NCBI GenBank assembly: GCA_007117885.1
Contig: SKFS01000146.1
Span: forward strand, 1-38,133
Direction: 5' to 3'
Origin: Candidatus Izemoplasma sp.
GTDB taxonomy: Bacteria; Bacillota_I; Bacilli_A; Izemoplasmatales; Izemoplasmataceae
Length of the DNA stretch: 38,133 nt
The translations under genes and the position numbers were made by a program. Below the pieces are notes generated by a model. That model searched no databases, was not told the DNA's origin, and saw only the letters and a program-made list of their open reading frames with translations. How positions within the stretch are numbered: the first letter of the stretch is position 1; each line of letters starts with the position of its first letter. Of this stretch, positions 33,361-38,133 are shown one piece after another.

Positions 33361-34721
33361 TTTTTCACTCCATCACGCAGTTTTTTTATGGCTTGATTAT
33401 AATGGTCAATTTTCATATACTCACGGTTCCAAAATTCCATTGATTTCATTTCATCTAAATAGGCTTTTGAGTAGCCAAACTTTAACCAGTCCATTTCTTT
33501 TTGCTTATACAAACGTTCTTTTTGTTCGGTGTGTCGAACGTCTAAGACATCTTCCGTACTCATCTTTAAGAAAATATCCTTAAACCACCGTCTTAAAACG
33601 AAGTCTTCGGTTTCTAAGTAGCGTTCTTCCAGTTCTTTAATCACTGAGTCGTAACGGTCATAACCATCTGTTGCCACGGTCACAATATTGTCTTCAGGGC
33701 CCAAATGTAAGTATTTTGCCATTTTGATGGCACCAAGAATATTGCATATTCCCGATACACCAAAAGCATCCACCATTGCTTTAGCATCATTAAGATCAAC
33801 ACCAAATTCGGCCAAAATATGCGGCGCGTCATGGACGATTTTGAGTCCTCTAACGGCGTCGTCATCTTTAATCAATGCGATATAATCCGTCGTTAAAAGG
33901 TTGTGGATGAGTGTACACATCTTATCACCGATACCTTCGATTCGATGTTGGCCACGTCCACCATCCATTAATGTCGAACACTCGTAAGGCTCTAGCGCAA
34001 CAATTTTCGCTTCTGGAAACACTGACTTAATTTGATCCCCAGCGGCTAAAGTTCCTGCACTTCCCGGTGCGGAAGTGAAACAGGCAATGCGTTCATTGCC
34101 AATCCCTTTGACGGCTTCAATTGCACTATTTCCCGTAACATGACGATGAAAACGATAGTTTGGTAAGAGCTCAAATTGTGCTAAGGTGCGAGTTTTTGGG
34201 TCTTTCTTTAGTTCATATGTCCGCTCTAAGGTTAAAATTACATCCGATTCGGTGCCCGGTGTTAAATCGAGTTTGGCGCCGTATTGTTGAATGCGGTCAT
34301 ACCGTTCTTTACTCATATTATCCGGCATGATCACCACCGCATCAAACTTCATTAAGTTGCAAATATAGGAGACACCGATACCAAAGTTTCCCGTTGAGGG
34401 GCCTAATATAGTGTGTTCCTTGGGAACTATATCGCCATCGACGTACCCTTCAATCAGTGTTGAATAGGCTGGTCCGACTTTATGTGAACCCGATGGGAAC
34501 TCTTTTCCGAGCAAAACAACAATGTTGGCTTCAATACCGGTTAACGCTTTGGGTAAAACAACTTTATTCACTCGCTTAAAATCGGGTTTCCAGGTGATGT
34601 TAAAAAGGTTTAAAGGGTCAAGTTCGTTTGCTTTTGCAGCCTGTATTTTTTCTTTCAAGTTAGGATCGAGACGATCAGGGTAAAGCATTTCATCGTAGGT
34701 CGGTCCGTAAGGTATTGTCAT
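33357..34721 (-). CDS. Fold-type II PLP-dependent enzyme (cysteine-synthase-like) of the purine operon
   Basis: A 454-residue beta-family PLP enzyme. The Schiff-base lysine is likely K81 in [11 protein letters not shown], an unusual variant of the PTGSxKDR motif. The phosphate/substrate loop is [14 protein letters not shown] (107-119), and the cofactor-ring segment [14 protein letters not shown] lies near 220. It is not YgeX: the length, lysine motif and C-terminal helices (about 370-454) differ. Family members catalyse beta-elimination or replacement on amino acids. By position between a threonine-synthase-like gene and ygeY it may act on 2,3-diaminopropionate or a ureido-amino acid (inference). 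It overlaps both neighbours by 4 bases. Confidence 0.78.
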   Translation of the reverse strand: MTIPYGPTYDEMLYPDRLDPNLKEKIQAAKANELDPLNLFNITWKPDFKRVNKVVLPKALTGIEANIVVLLGKEFPSGSHKVGPAYSTLIEGYVDGDIVPKEHTILGPSTGNFGIGVSYICNLMKFDAVVIMPDNMSKERYDRIQQYGAKLDLTPGTESDVILTLERTYELKKDPKTRTLAQFELLPNYRFHRHVTGNSAIEAVKGIGNERIACFTSAPGSAGTLAAGDQIKSVFPEAKIVALEPYECSTLMDGGRGQHRIEGIGDKMCTLIHNLLTTDYIALIKDDDAVRGLKIVHDAPHILAEFGVDLNDAKAMVDAFGVSGICNILGAIKMAKYLHLGPEDNIVTVATDGYDRYDSVIKELEERYLETEDFVLRRWFKDIFLKMSTEDVLDVRHTEQKERLYKQKEMDWLKFGYSKAYLDEMKSMEFWNREYMKIDHYNQAIKKLRDGVKK

Positions 34722-35962
34722 TTTTCTTCCTCCAAGTTTATCGTATTCTTTAATGCTTCGATGGTACCTTCAATGTCATACGGTGGTGAAATGACACGTT
34801 CAGCGGTGGCAGGATCTTTTAATCCATTACCCGTGTGAATGAGCACAATCGATTCATCGTGTTTAATTCTTTTTTGATTTAATGCTTCGACTAAACCCGC
34901 TAATCCTGCTGCCGAAGCAGGTTCTGCGAAGATGCCTTCTAAGGCTCCAAGATGTTTCATGCTTGCGAGTATTTTTTCATCAGAGACCGCGATAAAGCTT
35001 CCCCCTGTATGGTTCACAGCGCGCAATGCTTTAACTGGATTTCGGGGGATGCCTACAGCAATGCTATCGGCAAGGGTGTTTTCATCGGTCTCAATTAAAC
35101 TCTGTTTTGTCTCAAATGCTTTGACGAAAGGGGCACATCCAAGACTTTGCACACCGAGCAAGCGCGGTAACCGATCGATAAGTTCGAGTTGAAGCAAATC
35201 ATAAAAGCCTTTATAGACTCCCGCAATCGTACAGCCATCACCAACTGAAACCACAACCCAATCCGGTACCTTAAAGCCAAAATGCTCCGCAATTTCATAA
35301 GCCACTGTTTTCTTTCCTTCAACTAAATGAGGATTGATTGCGGCATTTCGATTGTACCAATGGTACGTGTCAATAGCTTCTTTTGATAGCGTAAAGGTTG
35401 CTTTATAATCGCCACGTACTTTAAAAACGTTGGCACCGTAAATTGAAAGTTGTCGAAGCTTTCCAAGCGGGGCCCGTTCGGGGACAAAAATCATCGCTTT
35501 TAAACCAAGCTTTGCGGCATTTCCCGCTAAACTCGAAGCGGCATTTCCCGTTGAACTACAAGCGACAGTGCGATGGTTTTCTTCACACGCTTTAACGACC
35601 GCAACAGCACTGGCTCGATCTTTTAAGGAGCCTGTTGGATTCATCCCTTCATCTTTAATATGAAGTTGCTTAAGTCCCAAATCATTCGCAAGTCGCTGTG
35701 CATGGATTAGCGGTGTGCCACCAATCGGTAACGTTTTAAGGTAATGATCACTGTCGATACTCATCATCGGCTTGTAACGCCACATGGTCGGGTCGTGTTG
35801 GTTTTTAAAATAATCGAGTGTGACTTCTTCTTTCATTCGCTCATAATCGTACTCAATTTCAAGGATACCTTTATCTTGACACGTCGGACAGGTGGTTATG
35901 CCTTTTGTGACAGGGAGGGTAGTATTGCAAAGTGTACACCGTGCATGTTTTACATAATTCAT
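34718..35962 (-). CDS. Threonine-synthase-like PLP enzyme with N-terminal zinc ribbon
   Basis: A 414-residue fold-type II PLP enzyme. A zinc-ribbon-like CxxC pair (C9/C12 and C25/C28) precedes the catalytic domain, and the PLP lysine is K114 in NPTGSLKDRA. Other landmarks are CSSTGNAASSLAGNAAKLG, SVGDGCTIAGVYKG and EPASAAGLAG. The threonine synthase/diaminopropionate ammonia-lyase/threonine deaminase group is hard to separate by eye. No homoserine kinase or dehydrogenase is nearby, and it overlaps adenine deaminase and the next PLP gene by 4 bases each, so a role in purine catabolism, such as ammonia elimination from diaminopropionate, is more likely than threonine synthesis (inference). Confidence 0.75.
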   Translation of the reverse strand: MNYVKHARCTLCNTTLPVTKGITTCPTCQDKGILEIEYDYERMKEEVTLDYFKNQHDPTMWRYKPMMSIDSDHYLKTLPIGGTPLIHAQRLANDLGLKQLHIKDEGMNPTGSLKDRASAVAVVKACEENHRTVACSSTGNAASSLAGNAAKLGLKAMIFVPERAPLGKLRQLSIYGANVFKVRGDYKATFTLSKEAIDTYHWYNRNAAINPHLVEGKKTVAYEIAEHFGFKVPDWVVVSVGDGCTIAGVYKGFYDLLQLELIDRLPRLLGVQSLGCAPFVKAFETKQSLIETDENTLADSIAVGIPRNPVKALRAVNHTGGSFIAVSDEKILASMKHLGALEGIFAEPASAAGLAGLVEALNQKRIKHDESIVLIHTGNGLKDPATAERVISPPYDIEGTIEALKNTINLEEEK

Positions 35963-37671
35963 TCGGGTTCATTCCATTCCATAGGTACTTTTTCAAACCG
36001 GTTTACATCAAAGAGTCCTGTATCCGTCAGCTTTAGTTCTGGAATAACCGGTAGCGCTAAAAATGCGAGAGTAATAAAAGGATCATCAATTTTATCCGAT
36101 AGTCCCATGGCTTCAATCTTTGCTGCCATGCGCAGGATCGCTTCTTGTACATCAAGGGCTTTTGCATTTGTCATAATACCACTGACTTCTAATGCCAGCG
36201 AGTCAATCACTTGGTGATTTTGTACAACCACAATACCCCCTTGAATCTCAACAAGTTTTTCAACTGCAAGCTTCATGGCTTTATCGGAATCGCCAATCAC
36301 AATAATATTATGGGAGTCATGAGCAATGCTTAAAGCCACAGCACCGTTTTGAATCCCGTACCCTTCAACGAGTCCAAGTCCTATGTTCTTGGTATTTTTA
36401 TGTCGCTCAATGACAGCGAGTTTTAAAATATCCTGCTCGGGATCATTTTTGTACACACCGTGTTCAATTTGAACAGTTCGTTTCAATACGCGTGTCGTGA
36501 TATTGTTTTCGATAAGACCAATGACACGCACTTCATGGTCTTTTAAAGGCAAGGAAAAATCCAAGGCTTCAAGATCAACATGGACGCTGTGCATCACCGC
36601 ATCGTTTAACACTGACTGCGTTTCATAAAGCGGCTTATCATCTTGTGCAACCCGTTCACCTTTAAAATAGACTGCTTTTGGGTGAACGTTCTTTATGTCA
36701 TCAAAAACGATGAAATCCGCTTGATAACCTGGTGCAATTGCCCCTAAATGTTTGAGTCGATAGCACTGCGCAACATTTAACGTGGCCATCCTAAATGCGA
36801 TAATCGGATCAATGCCGGCATTGATCGCAAGATTAATATTGTGGTTAATATGCCCTTCTTTAACAATATCTTCAGGGTGTTTGTCATCAGTGCAAAAAAG
36901 CAGACGATGGTGGTTTAAAGGTGTAACGCCCTCTAATAAAGTTCTCACGTTACGCGTTGCAGAACCCTCACGCAAATGGACATACATTCCGCGTTTAACG
37001 CGTTCCTCAAGCGAGGCTAATTGCGTACTTTCATGATCAGTTTGAACACCTGCTAAAATATACGCATTCAAGTCTTTTCCCATCATATCGGGTGCATGGC
37101 CGTCAATCGGCCGCCCTTGCATTGCATCAATTTTGTCGTGGATTCCCTTTTCGCCGTTTAACACCGCAGGGTAATCCATGACTTCACCTAAACCAAGCAC
37201 ACGCGGATGGTTTTTTAAGTGAACTATATCCTTAAGATCAATCGTTGCACCGGCGTTTTCCAAGGAAGTAGCGGGTACACATGATGGTGCCATCATATAG
37301 ACGTTTAAAGGAATATTTTCACTGCTTTTTAAAAGATATTCAATCCCTTCTAAGCCACTTACATTGGCGATTTCATGCGGATCGGCAATCACCGTTGTTG
37401 TCCCTTTAGGTACGACAATTTTAGAAAACTCTGGCGGTGTCAACATCGATGATTCAATGTGCACATGGCCATCGATTAACCCTGGCGCAACATAGGCGCC
37501 TTGTAAGTCGATTTCTTGGTTGCCTTGATACTCACCTACTCCTACTACAATACCCTTTTCGATCGCGATATCAACCGTTTCGATGGTCCCACTTAAAACA
37601 TTGATTAGTTGGGCATTCTTAAAAACTTTTTGTGCAGGAATCAATCCTCTCGCTACGTTAAGATGACGCAT
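35959..37671 (-). CDS. ade: Adenine deaminase (Ade/AdeC)
   Basis: A 570-residue amidohydrolase of usual length. Metal motifs are GLIDGHVHIESS (H69, H71), DPHEIANVSG, GEVMDYPAVL, DGHAPDMMG, TDHESTQ and FCTDDKHPEDI; the C-terminal domain with AHDSHNIIVIGD and GGIVVV is specific to adenine deaminases. It converts adenine to hypoxanthine and ammonia. Its AAAGGA site lies in the last codons of the upstream dehydrogenase gene, 4 bases away, and it overlaps the threonine-synthase-like gene by 4 bases. It would feed hypoxanthine to the molybdenum hydroxylase encoded upstream. Confidence 0.95.
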   Translation of the reverse strand: MRHLNVARGLIPAQKVFKNAQLINVLSGTIETVDIAIEKGIVVGVGEYQGNQEIDLQGAYVAPGLIDGHVHIESSMLTPPEFSKIVVPKGTTTVIADPHEIANVSGLEGIEYLLKSSENIPLNVYMMAPSCVPATSLENAGATIDLKDIVHLKNHPRVLGLGEVMDYPAVLNGEKGIHDKIDAMQGRPIDGHAPDMMGKDLNAYILAGVQTDHESTQLASLEERVKRGMYVHLREGSATRNVRTLLEGVTPLNHHRLLFCTDDKHPEDIVKEGHINHNINLAINAGIDPIIAFRMATLNVAQCYRLKHLGAIAPGYQADFIVFDDIKNVHPKAVYFKGERVAQDDKPLYETQSVLNDAVMHSVHVDLEALDFSLPLKDHEVRVIGLIENNITTRVLKRTVQIEHGVYKNDPEQDILKLAVIERHKNTKNIGLGLVEGYGIQNGAVALSIAHDSHNIIVIGDSDKAMKLAVEKLVEIQGGIVVVQNHQVIDSLALEVSGIMTNAKALDVQEAILRMAAKIEAMGLSDKIDDPFITLAFLALPVIPELKLTDTGLFDVNRFEKVPMEWNEPE

Positions 37672-37675
37672 ACAA

Positions 37676-38133
37676 TCATCCTTTCTTTAATGACTTAAGA
37701 AACGCTTCAATTAATCCTAATGATACGTTTTTACGATATATTGCGTTGGATCGTTGATCATCAATCGGTTGAATGAAAGGGCGATACGCTTGAACGACTT
37801 CTTCGAGAACAGTGTCAAGGTCATCAACGGTTTTCCCAATAAGCCGCTCTTCAATTGTTCGCTCCCTCACAACTGTCGCATTCACCGCACCCAGTGCTAT
37901 CCGCAAATCCTTGATTACCCCTGCTTCTATATTGGCAAGTCCCGCAAAGGAAACTTTGCTGATGGCATCGGCTCTTCGTCCCCCAACTTTCACCCATGAT
38001 GTGTGGGTGTATTTCAAAATCGGTAGGGAAATCTTCGTGATCATCTCACGTTCATCGATGGCGGTTTGCTTTGGACCGATAATGACATCCTTAATCGGTA
38101 CATGGCGTTGTTGATTTAAACGTTCTAACGTGA
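37676..38133 (-). CDS. Xanthine dehydrogenase-type FAD-binding subunit (3' part only)
   Basis: The open frame continues through the right window edge, so the track start at 38044 is internal. The visible 152 residues hold the end of the FAD-binding domain (VPIKDVIIGPKQTAIDEREMITKISLPI) and the CO-dehydrogenase-flavoprotein C-terminal domain (KVGGRRADAISKVSFAGLANIE..., ending in a short helical tail). This is the middle subunit of molybdenum hydroxylases such as xanthine dehydrogenase, passing electrons from the Mo and Fe-S subunits to NAD+. The other subunits are expected to lie upstream beyond the window. With adenine deaminase next door, hypoxanthine/xanthine is the likely substrate. It stops at TGA. 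Confidence 0.88.
   Translation of the reverse strand, partial: TLERLNQQRHVPIKDVIIGPKQTAIDEREMITKISLPILKYTHTSWVKVGGRRADAISKVSFAGLANIEAGVIKDLRIALGAVNATVVRERTIEERLIGKTVDDLDTVLEEVVQAYRPFIQPIDDQRSNAIYRKNVSLGLIEAFLKSLKKG

Noticed and set aside
34718-35962. Genuine biosynthetic threonine synthase
   Set aside because: The sequence allows it, but the gene is translationally coupled within a purine-catabolic operon with no threonine-pathway neighbours, so I kept only a family-level name.
1-38133. Mycoplasma-type genetic code (TGA = Trp), CRISPR arrays, prophage, IS elements
   Set aside because: Genes such as the amylase and the dehydrogenase subunit end at TGA and their Trp codons that I checked are TGG. 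No regularly spaced repeats, transposase, integrase or phage genes were seen.

Overview
The window is AT-rich, densely coded bacterial DNA that looks like an anaerobic or fermentative Bacillota/Mycoplasmatota-type organism. Supporting signs are consensus sigma-A promoters (TTGACA-17-TATAAT class), AGGAGG-type ribosome sites, lipobox lipoproteins, CcpA/LacI-like operators, a TGS-type nucleoside kinase and short intergenic gaps. TGA is used as a stop, so the code is the standard one and not the Mycoplasma code. The exact lineage cannot be fixed from the window; an Izemoplasma-, Haloplasma- or Erysipelotrichia-like relative is only a guess.

Layout. (1) 1-2920: a leftward acetyl-CoA operon (thiolase, 3-ketoacyl-CoA reductase, 5' end of a KAS III/HMG-CoA-synthase-like gene), divergent from a TetR regulator. 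The control region holds three TGAA-N6-TTCA dyads spaced exactly 19 bp apart and a cre-like site inside the promoter spacer. (2) 3073-19890: mostly housekeeping and signalling genes: a Cache-PAS-GGDEF-HD-GYP protein, MATE pump, THUMP RNA methyltransferase, ICMT-like membrane methyltransferase, ECF sigma factor with an RsgI-like membrane partner, SDR, Spx/ArsC-like protein, tRNA-Thr, Rieske protein, nucleoside kinase, 7TM-GGDEF protein with YaaA, MsrB, an operon with MnmM, a triple-repeat membrane protein and a thioesterase, and an exonuclease III/P-loop kinase pair. (3) 20019-29089: an alpha-glucan locus. The leftward arm is a binding lipoprotein, two permeases and an alpha-amylase lipoprotein, followed by a separately promoted unknown lipoprotein. 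The rightward arm is a membrane-anchored pullulanase. Cre/MalR-like sites sit on both arms, and no ATPase gene is present. (4) 29135-30640: a FabV/TER enoyl reductase and tRNA-Ser. (5) 30640-38133: guanine deaminase facing a tightly overlapping leftward operon: xanthine-dehydrogenase FAD subunit (cut by the window edge), adenine deaminase, threonine-synthase-like protein, a second PLP enzyme, YgeY-like hydrolase and YgeW-like carbamoyltransferase.

How the parts fit. Region 5 is the most distinctive. It reads as an anaerobic purine-breakdown module of the yge/xdh type: deaminases and the dehydrogenase would funnel adenine and guanine to xanthine, and YgeW/YgeY would process carbamoylated ring-opening products. 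Instead of the usual YgeX diaminopropionate ammonia-lyase it carries two different fold-type II PLP enzymes translationally coupled to each other. Region 3 would cut glucans at the surface and import oligosaccharides. Region 1 and the enoyl reductase could handle acetyl-CoA-derived C4 chemistry, apparently under carbon-source control through a cre-like site shared with region 3. No CRISPR array, phage, insertion sequence or integration site was seen, and no gene-free stretch longer than about 300 bases exists.
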